Notes: generated by a model from the sequence alone, not told the origin. 64,000 nucleotides of DNA from Mariniflexile sp. TRM1-10 (GCF_003425985.1 NZ_CP022985.1:595501-659500); one strand, 5' to 3'. Shown: positions 34,638 through 43,797, numbered from the stretch's first letter. A program made the numbers and translations.

Positions 34638-34804
34638 TATTATTGTTATCAAATATATTTATTTTTTCTTACAAATCATCAAACAAGCCTTTTATTAATT
34701 GCATCTTTTCATACTAATACAACGACTTATACATCTGTTCTACAACATTTAGTAAAATACAATGAACAAAATGATATATAATCATTCTGCTTTTTTATGC
34801 TCCA

Positions 34805-34985
34805 TTTTCTCATCCACTAAGCACATTTATTTCTCCCACACAATTCCACTACCTATAAAAGAGCTTTGTTGGATGTTCTGGTAAAGCGTATTGAAAAAAT
34901 CGCCTAGCAACATCCAATAATGATATTTTTCAATACCCTTGCCGTGGCTTTCTAATTTCGCTGTATTATATGTCGGTTTAAGCTT
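34805..34985. repeat. repeat family A, copy A1
   Basis: About 180 bp containing GCACATTTATTTCTCCCACA, AAAAGAGCTTTGTTGGATGT, TTCTGGTAAAGCGTATTGAA and ATATTTTTCAATACCCTT. The GTATTGAAAAA / TTTTTCAATAC arms form an inverted pair. The end is diverged from the other four copies. The gap 34542-35251 has no gene. Confidence 0.85.
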
Positions 34986-35251
34986 TCGTAGGAATTTCTA
35001 TTTCCTTATAATTTCTTTCTTCTTTTTACAGAAAATTAAACAATTCCCACATAAATCTTTACGTTATTATGAGGAAATTATCTCGTAATCCATTTTCTAC
35101 ATTTGTGTCAGTATAGATAAGCAGGCTTAAAAAGTCAATCTTTTGAAATAATTTCAAATGGAATAAGATTATTATCCTGCCTACTAATTTTCAAATGTTT
35201 GAAAATCTATGAAATGTTCATTTGAACAATAAAACAAATACATAATTCATT

Positions 35252-36721
35252 ATGAAAACAACTTATCTATACGTCCGAGTAAGTACGGATGAGCAAAAGA
35301 GAAAGGGATACTCTTTACCAGAACAAGAAGATCGGTTATTAAAATATTGTAAGGAAAACAATATAGAAGTCAAGGGCATTTATAGGGAAGACTTCTCTGC
35401 AAAGAACTTCAACCGACCTGAATGGAAAAAGTTAATGGAAGCTATCAAAAGTAACTCATCAAAGAACGATAAGAGTATATTATTCATTAAATGGGATCGA
35501 TTTAGCAGGAATATCGAATATGCCTATGAGATGATAGGTATGCTCAGGAAATACAGGACAACAGCAATGGCCATTGATCAACCCATAGATTTTTCTGTAC
35601 CGGAAAGCACGGTAATGCTTGCCGTTTATCTTTCAATACCTGAAGCGGAAAACAATAGAAGAGCGTTGAACACGGCAAATGGGATCCGCCGTGCAAAACA
35701 GATGGGCAGATATCCCAATAGAGCTCCTCTGGGTTTTATTAATCTGACAACAGTGGACGGCAAAAAAATCATTGCGCCCAAGCAACCCGAGGCGGGTATT
35801 ATAAGACGAGTTTTCAATTTGTTGGCTAAAAACACCTATACGATTGAGGAAATCCGACAGATAGCGTATGATATGGGACTGAAGTGTTCCCGGTCACATT
35901 TTTTCAGAATTATACGGAATTCTATCTACTGTGGTCTTATACCCATAAAATTAAACTCTGAAGAACAAGAAATGATAAAAGGAACCCATGAACCATTGAT
36001 ATCAGAAGCATTGTTTTACGAGGTTCAGGGCGTCATTACAGCAAAAAGAAAGATTACCTCCAAAAAAGACCACCTGAAAGCTACTTTTTTTCTTAGAGGT
36101 CTTTTAGTGTGCCCTATTTGTGACCGAAGACTTAGTGGAAGCTTTTCTAAGGGAACAACAAAAAGATACCCCTACTACCATTGCCTAGGTAGATGCAAAA
36201 CAAGAATCAACGCACTTTTTCTTAATGATTGTTACCAGCGTAAACTTCAGCAACTGGTAATTTCAAACGGAGCGGTTGATCTATTCAAACTTATTTTAGA
36301 AAACTGTAATACAAACACACACAAAACAGAGTATTTTCAAAATCGAGGTCAGACGGTTAGAAAGCTAAATGAGCAGGAATTAATTCTTTCCAAGGCTCGA
36401 AAGTTATTTGTAGCTGACATACTAAAATTAGATGATTATGGCGAATTAAAAAGAGAATGCCATGTCAATTCCAAACATTTGAAAAGGGAGTTACGTAATA
36501 TTAATAGTAAGTTAAAAGATATTGAGGAAAAATGTCAGTTAGGGATCAGGTCGTTTGTGAATATTTTTCAAGGATTCCCAAATTTGGATCCGGCAGATAA
36601 AAAGTATCTTGTCAATCTGATTCCGCCGCATAGAGTTGATTTCAATACAGGGGATATTTCTTTGAATCTGGATGGTGCACTATCAAAAATATTAGTAATG
36701 AAAGGACAACCAAAAAATTAA
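35252..36721 (+). CDS. large serine recombinase
   Basis: 489 aa. The resolvase domain (about 1-145) starts LYVRVSTDEQ with catalytic Ser11 and includes ILFIKWDRFSRN, the Arg-rich active-site helix. The recombinase domain follows (PNRAPLGFINL, then FRIIRNSIYCG), then a zinc ribbon (VCPICDRRLSG with CLGRCK, four Cys) and a coiled coil (EQELILSKARKLF onward). All parts are present, so the protein should be active. Such enzymes integrate and excise islands. It stands just inside the right-hand direct repeat and is probably the recombinase of this island or of the element to its right. Confidence 0.95.
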   Translation: MKTTYLYVRVSTDEQKRKGYSLPEQEDRLLKYCKENNIEVKGIYREDFSAKNFNRPEWKKLMEAIKSNSSKNDKSILFIKWDRFSRNIEYAYEMIGMLRKYRTTAMAIDQPIDFSVPESTVMLAVYLSIPEAENNRRALNTANGIRRAKQMGRYPNRAPLGFINLTTVDGKKIIAPKQPEAGIIRRVFNLLAKNTYTIEEIRQIAYDMGLKCSRSHFFRIIRNSIYCGLIPIKLNSEEQEMIKGTHEPLISEALFYEVQGVITAKRKITSKKDHLKATFFLRGLLVCPICDRRLSGSFSKGTTKRYPYYHCLGRCKTRINALFLNDCYQRKLQQLVISNGAVDLFKLILENCNTNTHKTEYFQNRGQTVRKLNEQELILSKARKLFVADILKLDDYGELKRECHVNSKHLKRELRNINSKLKDIEEKCQLGIRSFVNIFQGFPNLDPADKKYLVNLIPPHRVDFNTGDISLNLDGALSKILVMKGQPKN

Positions 36722-36726
36722 TAGAT

Positions 36727-36948
36727 ATGGGTTTCACGGATAAAAAAGTTTCAATTAAGAAGGCAATTATTGCATTAGCAAAAAATGATATTGAGATAAA
36801 TGATACTGAAGCGGCTGTTATACTAGACTTCCTTTATTTCATGTCAAAAAATTACAATAAACCTAAAGACGGAAAAGAAGTCGAAACCTTAAAGAGAAAT
36901 CGAACTTCGAAAAAAATGCCGAAAAAAGTACCAAAACAAGGAATTTAG
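36727..36948 (+). CDS. small protein downstream of the recombinase
   Basis: 73 aa, 5 bp after the recombinase stop and so in its operon. The first half, KVSIKKAIIALAKNDIEIND and EAAVILDFLYFMSKNYN, looks helical and resembles the short proteins that often follow serine recombinases in Bacteroidota; the C-terminal half is very basic (KRNRTSKKMPKKVPK) and may bind DNA. It could act as a recombination directionality factor, but that is inference from position and charge only. Confidence 0.65.
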   Translation: MGFTDKKVSIKKAIIALAKNDIEINDTEAAVILDFLYFMSKNYNKPKDGKEVETLKRNRTSKKMPKKVPKQGI

Positions 36949-37044
36949 GTAGTTTTATATACTATCTAAAGATTTTGGTTGGTAAAAAAATCGAACTACA
37001 AATGACCAAACAAAACTGTTTGGTTTACAGGACTTTATTGGCAT

Positions 37045-37079
37045 AAAAAAAGGAGACAACTGTTAAACAGTGTCTCCTT
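37045..37079 (-). terminator. terminator of the AlbA/sacsin operon
   Basis: AAGGAGAC plus ACTG pairs with CAGT plus GTCTCCTT (one bulged A), and the A-run on its left gives T's on the minus strand. It lies about 150 bp past the end of the leftward operon. Confidence 0.7.
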
Positions 37080-37080
37080 A

Positions 37081-37172
37081 AGTGACTTCACTGTACAATT
37101 GTCGAACCATTTTTTAGAGGATTTAGGGAATCTAGCTCTAAGATAATTTTTATTCAAATTCGCAAAAAATGG
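37081..37172. repeat. right copy of the imperfect direct repeat (att-like)
   Basis: AGTGACTTCACTGTACAATT, then CCATTTTTTAGAGGATTTAG and GGAATCTAGCTCTAAGATAA match the left copy at 18721-18812 at about three of four positions. It directly follows the hairpin and the recombinase operon. Confidence 0.55.
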
Positions 37173-37227
37173 ATAGTTTTACTAAAGCAATTGATTGCGT
37201 CAACGCAATCAAATTGACTTAGATTTC

Positions 37228-38301
37228 TTAAAGTGTAGACAGATTATATTTAAATATTACTGCATCATCAATCTTATGAATAATACCAGCTAAATATTCT
37301 ATTTTGTCCAAAACTTCCTCTATTGACATTTGATGTTCGGTTCCATAAGAGTATCCTACTGGAAAGTATTTAAGAAACTTGTCATCTACGATTCCATTTC
37401 TGTGAGAGTATAAATGTCTTATTTGTAAAATTCTTTCTATATCATCTTGGACAGATTTGTTAATTGCATTCAAATCTTTAATCTGTTTGTTATCAGCTAT
37501 AAAACCCTTTACACTACCTTTTTGCAACTTCCCTATTTTCTGCTTAGCCCAAAACGTAATAAAATCCTGTATGTCCGAACAATTTAAGACATCTTCAACC
37601 TTCACCATTTGTTCAGATTTTAAAGTATCAGGTTTAGCCAAATAAATTTCAAAAAGAATGTCTGATAAATAAGTTTCAAAGTTATCTACTACAGAAGAAA
37701 ATAAGATTCTAGATAAAACTTTCCCTTCTTTAATTGTTGTAAATTTACTAGGATTCTCAGGATATAGCAAAGGCTTAAGATTATCAATCATCTTCAAAAC
37801 ACTTTGATAATGTTCCAAAAGTCTTAACTTGGAACCAGTTGTACTACTTTTTAAGGACTCTAAAATTGCGTTGATTGCTGAAATTTTATCATATCCTCCA
37901 GCTTGGAATATATTATTAGTTGGATTTGTTTGAACAACCTTATCACCGCGTCTTTCAAATATTTTTCCTTCAAGGGAAATTACAACAGGAGACTTTTCAA
38001 CCCTTATCGCAAATAGCTTTTTACTATTGTATTCCACATATCCATAATCTGCTACTGGTCTAGGTGATAATAAATCTATTGCTTTATGAGTAATTGAAGT
38101 GGCTCTAAAATCCTCACTTAAACCTGAAGCCTTAAGTCCTCCGATTTCAGAAACCCCCAAAATTAGTAATCCACCATTCGTATTTGCAAAAGAGCAAATT
38201 ATTTGTGCAATGGATTTAGAGGGTGGTAATACTGCTTTATACTCTAGTATTTCGCTTTCAGGTTGTAATATAATTGATGATACTTGTTCTTGTAATTCCA
38301 T
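37228..38301 (-). CDS. AlbA_2/Schlafen-type ATP-binding domain protein
   Basis: 357 aa. Residues 12-120 are an AlbA_2 (Schlafen-core-like) domain: ESEILEYKAVLPPSK, QIICSFANTNGGLLILGVSE and VEKSPVVISLEGKIFERRGD. In related proteins this domain binds nucleic acid and, in Schlafens, cleaves RNA; the acidic nuclease triad is not evident here. Residues about 140-357 are helical, with QIRHLYSHRNGIVD, an R-x4-6-H-like motif typical of HEPN-related bundles. It starts 3 bp after the stop of the sacsin-like gene, so the two are translated together and likely act as one system. Confidence 0.8.
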   Translation of the reverse strand: MELQEQVSSIILQPESEILEYKAVLPPSKSIAQIICSFANTNGGLLILGVSEIGGLKASGLSEDFRATSITHKAIDLLSPRPVADYGYVEYNSKKLFAIRVEKSPVVISLEGKIFERRGDKVVQTNPTNNIFQAGGYDKISAINAILESLKSSTTGSKLRLLEHYQSVLKMIDNLKPLLYPENPSKFTTIKEGKVLSRILFSSVVDNFETYLSDILFEIYLAKPDTLKSEQMVKVEDVLNCSDIQDFITFWAKQKIGKLQKGSVKGFIADNKQIKDLNAINKSVQDDIERILQIRHLYSHRNGIVDDKFLKYFPVGYSYGTEHQMSIEEVLDKIEYLAGIIHKIDDAVIFKYNLSTL

Positions 38302-38304
38302 GGA

Positions 38305-41300
38305 TTAATTCATATTTATTGGGATTCGATTGATACCCGTACTTTTAAGGATTCTTCCTAATGTAAGAATATGTGGTTCATCAACGCCATTGTCAACCCA
38401 AAGTTCGGAATTGTCACTATCTAAGGTGTCCTTTTCAGAAGAATAATAAACAATAACTTCACCATTATCAGATGGCCTAGTTACAATTTGAATTGGAACA
38501 CCATTTTTTATAATCCCAGCCAAAGTTGTATGGGCTGTTTCTTCCAAGTCTGTACAATCATAATCTGGATGATTCTCTAGTAACTTAATTATATTCTGTT
38601 TTGTTCTCTCGATAAGTCCTTGTGCATAAATAAACATGTCAATCGTGTGAGTAGATGTATGATAAAATCTACTAGAAATAGTTGGGTCTTTAAATGCTTC
38701 TTCTAATTGTTCTGGAGAAGAAATCCCTAAGCTAACCAGAATTTCACGAGTGATATCAATCTTCTCATCTTCATTTTCTTGAAAATCATTACTATTGTTA
38801 GTAAGTTTCGATAACTGAATACGCAAATCCTCCATGTTTTCAATTCCATGTTCTTCTAATAGTTGATCGAGTTCTGTTGCTTTCTTCATGTTTAAAGAAA
38901 TATCATCATCTTCCAAAAAAAGAAATCTCCGTTCAAACAAGTCGGAAAAAAGAGTATTAGATTTTTCTTTGTTTTCATTCATCCATACATATAGCTTTTT
39001 TAAGGTCTCTTTATGTTCCTTTCTTTTATCAATATCTCTCAATATGGGTTTCACAAAAGCAGAAATCTTTTCTGCAACATTTTCAATAGTATACGTTCTG
39101 TTTTCAGGTAATTTGAGAAATATAGATTTATCCAAAAACTCATCCCTAAAATCATAACCCAGTTCTTCAGATATATCTTTCAATATTTCATCAATATTTC
39201 CATCATCTAAAAACAAATGTTCTTTTGAGCAAAAATGTCCATTTTGATTAGGTAAAATGGGATATTTTTCTCTATTAATATTGTTTTCAAATTTCTCTTT
39301 AAGTAAAAATAAAATTAAAGAATCTAACCATATTAGGAAATCGCCCTTATCTTTAAAGGTTAATTCTTCTACGGCCTTTTCAATATTTTTATAATTAGCA
39401 ATTTTTGAAACAATGTAGAAAAGTGATTTTTTATCAGATTCCTCCCATAATTTGTCATCGGGATAAATTATTTTCCTTTTTTTTGAAAAATCATCAGGAT
39501 AAACTCTTCTAGAAAATTCAAAAATGGATAATCGTTTTTCCGTTATATTTGTATCCGGAAATAAAGATGCTAAATAATCACAAGAATCAGATATATTATC
39601 ATTATTCCCTTCCTTAATAATACTGTTTATCTCCGATATAATATCGTCTTGTTTTTTTATATGATACTCAATGCCACTACCTGTAAATATTCTTTTATGA
39701 ATTAAATATTCTCTAGGGTTTTGGCTTATAAAAGAACATACATTTTTTACCTCTTCATCAATATTCTTATCAACATATAATTTGGTCTTCTTTTGAAAAT
39801 CACCTAATTGATTGGGTATTACAGCAAATTCATCTGTTGCTATTTCCTTAACATGGTTTTTTTCTACATTCAATAAATTATAATAATCATTCAAGAAGGT
39901 TATTGCTTTTTCTTCTTCTTTTTCAAGTTGTTCCGAAAGATTACTTAAACTTCCAATTTTTTCTATTTCTTGTGATAAGTTAGAGATTGAAAAACTATAA
40001 CAATCACTCCAAATAATCTCATCCCACTCCTCTATATGATTCATTGGAACTGACTGAGGATATAATTTTTTAAGTAATTTCCATAATTTCTTCCTGACAA
40101 TTCTATTACTTGCATGTGGAAAATATACCTGATTCTCTCCATTTTCATTCCACATAGAAATTCTATTATCCTCTGTGATATCAACAATGTTAATATAGAG
40201 AAGCTTCTTTCTTAAATCTTCAACTACATTTCTACAAAACCAATTATTGTCAATCCAAGAATGCTGTTTTGGATTTTTTATTCTCGCCAAATTATATAAA
40301 TCACCCCAATTTGTATTTTGTTCAATATAGGACAACAGTACTTTGTATAGTTCTACAGCTTGTAGAACCAATTTACAGTTCAATTTTGAAAACTCATTGT
40401 CATCATCATCAATAAGACTTACCCCATCTCTTGGTTCAGTTGGCTCAAACAATGAGCTATTAATTATAAAAGGTAAATGTAAATCTTCAGTTCCAATCAT
40501 TGGGAAATCTAAATGAAGTCTAGGAATTGACCCATCCAACTGCTGAACGGAATAATTGTTGCTCTCTTCATTATATAATATAGGAAGTATTATTTGTACA
40601 CTTGTATTCCGAGTAGAGACATAATAATTTTCTGTTTCTTCTCCGTTTACTAACAGATTAAAAATCAATATCTCACTTCCTAAATAGGACTTAGTGTCAG
40701 TTTGTTTGATACTATATATAACTTCGTCAACTAAATCTTCACAAAGAGTTACAGAACTTATATCAGAAACATTAATTAAAGTATACGCTATCCCTTTTCT
40801 GACCTCCTCAAATGCTATTGCTGCCAATGATTTTTTTTTGTCAGATAAAGGATAGATAAAAGAAGTTCGTAGAATTTCGTTATCCAGTCGAATACTTGAA
40901 CTATTCGTAATACTTGTGTCAGCTTCTTCGAAAGCTTCATTGATACCATCAATTATCTCTTTTTCACCTTTCCCACTTCGATTTAACCAAAAAGAAAATG
41001 GCTTTAAAGATAGATCGTCACTTTTGTAATGACTAATTACTTTAACTTTTTCAGAAAGCAGATGTGTGGTCATAAACCCAGTACCAAAACGTCCAGTTAC
41101 TTTGTGAGACTTACCAAGATCATCAGCTTCTCTATTTTTATCACTGGATGAATATTTTCTTATCAAACCTCGGATATGTTCATTTGTGAAATACCCTTTA
41201 TTGTGGGAAAACGCAAATTCATTCTCCGTTAGACTTATATTAATATTCACTCTTTCTCCTTCTTTATTGCTAAGACTAACATTGTCTTTAGCATTTTGAA

Positions 41301-41445
41301 TGAGTTCCCAAACTAACCTTCTTGCAGTAAATTCAGCATCAATTTTTTGCCGAATATTCATTAGCTTTTCGAGAATCGACTTAGCAGTAATTTTATTTAA
41401 TTCATCTCTTTCAAATTGAGTAAAAATTCCTTTTGTTGTGTTCAT
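38305..41445 (-). CDS. sacsin-like GHKL ATPase, large accessory protein
   Basis: 1046 aa. Residues 25-190 carry a Hsp90/histidine-kinase-type ATP-binding fold as in sacsin: LVWELIQNAKDN (Glu47, Asn51, Asn55 of the N box), FAFSHNKGYFTNEHIRGLIR (G1 box) and GRFGTGFMTTHLLS (G2 box). The rest, about 850 residues, is helical with charged repeats and a C-terminal portion PIQIVTRPSDNGEVIVYYSS that resembles the end domain of bacterial DUF3883/sacsin proteins. Bacterial sacsin-like ATPases are repeatedly found in defence islands, but this pair with AlbA_2 is not one I can name. First gene of the two-gene operon. Confidence 0.82.
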   Translation of the reverse strand: MNTTKGIFTQFERDELNKITAKSILEKLMNIRQKIDAEFTARRLVWELIQNAKDNVSLSNKEGERVNINISLTENEFAFSHNKGYFTNEHIRGLIRKYSSSDKNREADDLGKSHKVTGRFGTGFMTTHLLSEKVKVISHYKSDDLSLKPFSFWLNRSGKGEKEIIDGINEAFEEADTSITNSSSIRLDNEILRTSFIYPLSDKKKSLAAIAFEEVRKGIAYTLINVSDISSVTLCEDLVDEVIYSIKQTDTKSYLGSEILIFNLLVNGEETENYYVSTRNTSVQIILPILYNEESNNYSVQQLDGSIPRLHLDFPMIGTEDLHLPFIINSSLFEPTEPRDGVSLIDDDDNEFSKLNCKLVLQAVELYKVLLSYIEQNTNWGDLYNLARIKNPKQHSWIDNNWFCRNVVEDLRKKLLYINIVDITEDNRISMWNENGENQVYFPHASNRIVRKKLWKLLKKLYPQSVPMNHIEEWDEIIWSDCYSFSISNLSQEIEKIGSLSNLSEQLEKEEEKAITFLNDYYNLLNVEKNHVKEIATDEFAVIPNQLGDFQKKTKLYVDKNIDEEVKNVCSFISQNPREYLIHKRIFTGSGIEYHIKKQDDIISEINSIIKEGNNDNISDSCDYLASLFPDTNITEKRLSIFEFSRRVYPDDFSKKRKIIYPDDKLWEESDKKSLFYIVSKIANYKNIEKAVEELTFKDKGDFLIWLDSLILFLLKEKFENNINREKYPILPNQNGHFCSKEHLFLDDGNIDEILKDISEELGYDFRDEFLDKSIFLKLPENRTYTIENVAEKISAFVKPILRDIDKRKEHKETLKKLYVWMNENKEKSNTLFSDLFERRFLFLEDDDISLNMKKATELDQLLEEHGIENMEDLRIQLSKLTNNSNDFQENEDEKIDITREILVSLGISSPEQLEEAFKDPTISSRFYHTSTHTIDMFIYAQGLIERTKQNIIKLLENHPDYDCTDLEETAHTTLAGIIKNGVPIQIVTRPSDNGEVIVYYSSEKDTLDSDNSELWVDNGVDEPHILTLGRILKSTGINRIPINMN

Positions 41446-41816
41446 ACAAAATGGGATAATAAATTCTTTTTGGATTTTGACATTCTTTTACTTCTCTTCT
41501 TCATAATAAATTTCATAATACTTCCGACCATCTTGTTTTACGGTTTTTCATTAAGTTTCTTATTGCCATGAATGCAGATATCGAAATTTCTATCAAGTTT
41601 TACTACACTTTTGAAAATCCTAGACTGCTTTTCAGTAACTTCAAATGTTAACTCTATAAAAATAATATTTTTTTGTAAAAAATATCTCATTATTTTGTAT
41701 ATTTTCTTTTAACGTGATCTATCTTGTCTTTAACAACCAAAAATAGACTTAGAATATTATTCTATACAATATTAATGAAAGTACAAACTATTTAGTATCT
41801 TATTCAAAAGTGGAAA

Positions 41817-41842
41817 GCAGGATTTAGTAGTCCTGCATTTTT
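41817..41842. terminator. hairpin at the head of repeat A2
   Basis: GCAGGA and TCCTGC pair around an 8-nt loop and are followed by ATTTTTT. The same hairpin type precedes copy A5 at 54059. Confidence 0.65.
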
Positions 41843-42016
41843 TCATCCACAAAGCACATTTATTTCTCCCACGCAAATCCCACCGCACATAAAAGAGCAT
41901 TATTGGATGTTCTAGTAAAGCGTATTGAAAAAATCGCTTAGCTTCACCCTGCATGATATTTTTCAACACCCTTTTAGTGGCTTTCTAAGCCACCATACTT
42001 ACACATCACATAAACA
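41841..42016. repeat. repeat family A, copy A2
   Basis: Reads TTTCATCCACAAAGCACATT, CCCACGCAAATCCCACCGCA, GCGTATTGAAAAAATCGC, ATATTTTTCAACACCC and the GTGGCTT/AAGCCAC hairpin. A 65-codon frame across it (41772-41969) has counterparts in the other copies only as DNA similarity and I do not call it a gene. The gap 41446-42089 contains only this element. Confidence 0.85.
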
Positions 42017-42089
42017 ATAAATAGTTATTTTAAAATGCCACATAAAGAATAGCTTCCAGATTATTACATAGTTACGTTATTAAAGAGTT

Positions 42090-42530
42090 TTATGTAATAA
42101 CTATTAAAACTTGCCTTAAAAACCCAAGCAGGTTTCTTAATTTACAGTATGCCACCTTTTTATGGCCCTTAACTGTATTAACAGAGGTGGACAGTTTTTT
42201 AGCAATCTCATCATTTGTATAGTCCTTGATGCTAAGTCTAATAACCTGTGCCGCTTTGTCTGGCAGTGTCTTGATAGCGTTTTCTATGATGACTGTTGTT
42301 TCCACAACTACTGCCCCGTACATAAGGAATTCTTCCGTTTCATAGGTTTCTATATTTTGCTCCCAATACCGCTCTGTAAACAAGTGCCGTTTGCTTTTTA
42401 GATGGTTGAAACATTTATTCCTCACGGCTTTATAAAAATATTCAGTGGTATGGTCATCATCTTGAAAAGCAGTCTTGTCTTCCCATACCTTTATAAAAAT
42501 CTCCTGAACGAGGTCTTTTGATATCTCCAA
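42090..42530 (-). CDS. ECF sigma factor with uncertain 5' end
   Basis: Region 2 (DLVQEIFIKVWEDKTAFQDD, AVRNKCFNHLKSKRHLF) and region 4 (IKTLPDKAAQVIRLSI, TNDEIAKKLSTSVNTVKGHK) of an ECF sigma are clear. The coordinates use a TTG at 42530 (146 aa), but the frame stays open to 42650 and the extra codons give YNKFSKSLYPQLCVFAYKYL, the missing region 2.1 start, for a normal length near 187. No ATG, GTG or TTG lies upstream of that segment, so either an unusual start (ATA at about 42632) is used or the 5' end is mutated. Likely regulates genes of the mobile element. Confidence 0.8.
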   Translation of the reverse strand: MEISKDLVQEIFIKVWEDKTAFQDDDHTTEYFYKAVRNKCFNHLKSKRHLFTERYWEQNIETYETEEFLMYGAVVVETTVIIENAIKTLPDKAAQVIRLSIKDYTNDEIAKKLSTSVNTVKGHKKVAYCKLRNLLGFLRQVLIVIT

Positions 42531-42720
42531 ATCATTAAGGTACTTATATGCGAATACGCATAGCTGTGGGTACAGACTCTTAGAAAATTTGTTGTAGTCC
42601 TTAAGTGTTGGTTCTTTTTTTCCTTCCCTTATGGTTTTATTGGAATGGAGTTAGTCAAAATAAAAATAGTCTTGATTGGGACAAAGCATCTCAACTATAT
42701 GTTTTTCGTCTTTTTTAAGA

Positions 42721-43062
42721 CTATACATCTTCCCGTCCAATGGCCACAACTTCATCTGCTTCGATGCACTTTTTTATGTTCTTGGTCAGTGTAACAACGG
42801 GTATCAATTCCCTGTTGTTAAAATATGCAGCTGGAAGCGATTTAAAGAATCTGTCAAATTCTTTTCTTGATAAAAGATGTGTTCCTGTGCCATAGACCAG
42901 ATCGGTACTTATAATGCCTATTACCTTAAGCGCAGTGGCGCAGTGTTCTTTAACAGCATTGCTGAGGTCGGATCTGTCCAACAATAGTGCCAATGAGGTA
43001 ATAATATCGTGCTGTGACAGTATAAAGGAATGGGGCTCTATAGGTTCCTTGTTTTTTTCCAT
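42721..43062 (-). CDS. hypothetical protein upstream of the ECF sigma gene
   Basis: 113 aa, cytoplasmic, helical: FILSQHDIITSLALLLDRSD, KEHCATALKVIGIISTDLVY and RKEFDRFFKSLPAAYFNNRE. I do not recognise the family. It lies 70 bp before the open frame of the ECF sigma gene in the same direction and behind a structured leader (43171-43320), so it may take part in regulating transfer or excision. Confidence 0.6.
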   Translation of the reverse strand: MEKNKEPIEPHSFILSQHDIITSLALLLDRSDLSNAVKEHCATALKVIGIISTDLVYGTGTHLLSRKEFDRFFKSLPAAYFNNRELIPVVTLTKNIKKCIEADEVVAIGREDV

Positions 43063-43170
43063 AGAAATTAGCTTTAAGGTTAATATATACTCATTTTATA
43101 GTGTGCCGTAAAGTTGAAGTTGCGTAAAAAATAAGGTTAACACCCCATTCAACCCTTTATGTGCGAAAAC

Positions 43171-43320
43171 AAAAAAGACGTGGAACTCAACTTAAACGTT
43201 TCAAAGGTACTGGTTACCCAACACACGAATAAGTGAGCCCACGCCCATTGAGAGACGAGAGAGTATCTTACTTATCCACTCGTTCCTTTAAATTACCAGT
43301 TTTCTGAAACGAGATTCTAA
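43171..43320 (-). ncRNA. candidate structured RNA or leader of a mobile element
   Basis: Nested pairings: CGTTTC (43197) with GAAACG (43306), ACTGGT (43209) with ACCAGT (43295), ATAAGT (43229) with ACTTAT (43270) and CGAG (43256) with CTCG (43279). On the minus strand the element ends in CGTCTTTTTTG, like an intrinsic terminator. GC content is higher than the surroundings and there is no coding frame. It could be a small RNA about 150 nt long, or an attenuator in front of the 113-aa gene. Confidence 0.55.
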
Positions 43321-43459
43321 GCAATTGCTTCTAATATTTTTATTTGAAGAATTGCAAATATATATTTTTTCTGAAGCCAATATAAGAAAAGTCCAAATCA
43401 TTCGCTAACGCAAACAGTATTTTTTTGATAATTCCATTGATTTGGCATTATTATTAAAT

Positions 43460-43768
43460 ATGGCAAAGGATAAAAAAAATAAGAATGAGTTAAACAAGGC
43501 TAATGTCTTAGTCAATAAATATTTATGTAATTTTATTTCTGATAAATTCTTGCATACTTACCATGATCAATATGGTGCTGAAATTTCACAAAATAAGTAC
43601 GCTAGTTCTTGTGGGCTATCTTCTTCAACGCTCACCAAATTGAAAAATCCAGAGGGTTATGAAATCCCTTTGTCAACTATATATAACATATGTAGATATG
43701 AAAAATATTCTTTGAAAGACCTTTTTACAGAATTTGAGGAGAAATATGGAACGAATATCCCACTATAA
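43460..43768 (+). CDS. small helix-turn-helix-like regulator
   Basis: 102 aa from the ATG at 43460 (a TTG at 43442 is also in frame). The middle reads AEISQNKYASSCGLSSSTLT followed by KLKNPEGYEIPLSTIYNICR, a helix-turn-helix of the XRE type where SSSTLTKL is the recognition helix, and the end YSLKDLFTEFEEKYG is as in phage repressors. It is convergent with the gene at 43798-44070, with 29 bp between. Probably controls the element's own genes. Confidence 0.75.
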   Translation: MAKDKKNKNELNKANVLVNKYLCNFISDKFLHTYHDQYGAEISQNKYASSCGLSSSTLTKLKNPEGYEIPLSTIYNICRYEKYSLKDLFTEFEEKYGTNIPL

Positions 43769-43797
43769 GTAAATTTACTTAAAGGTTATGACCAAAA

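Noticed and set aside
41772..41969. 65-codon frame in repeat A2
   Set aside because: Its counterparts in the other family-A copies are frame-shifted while the stems are kept, so this is not coding.
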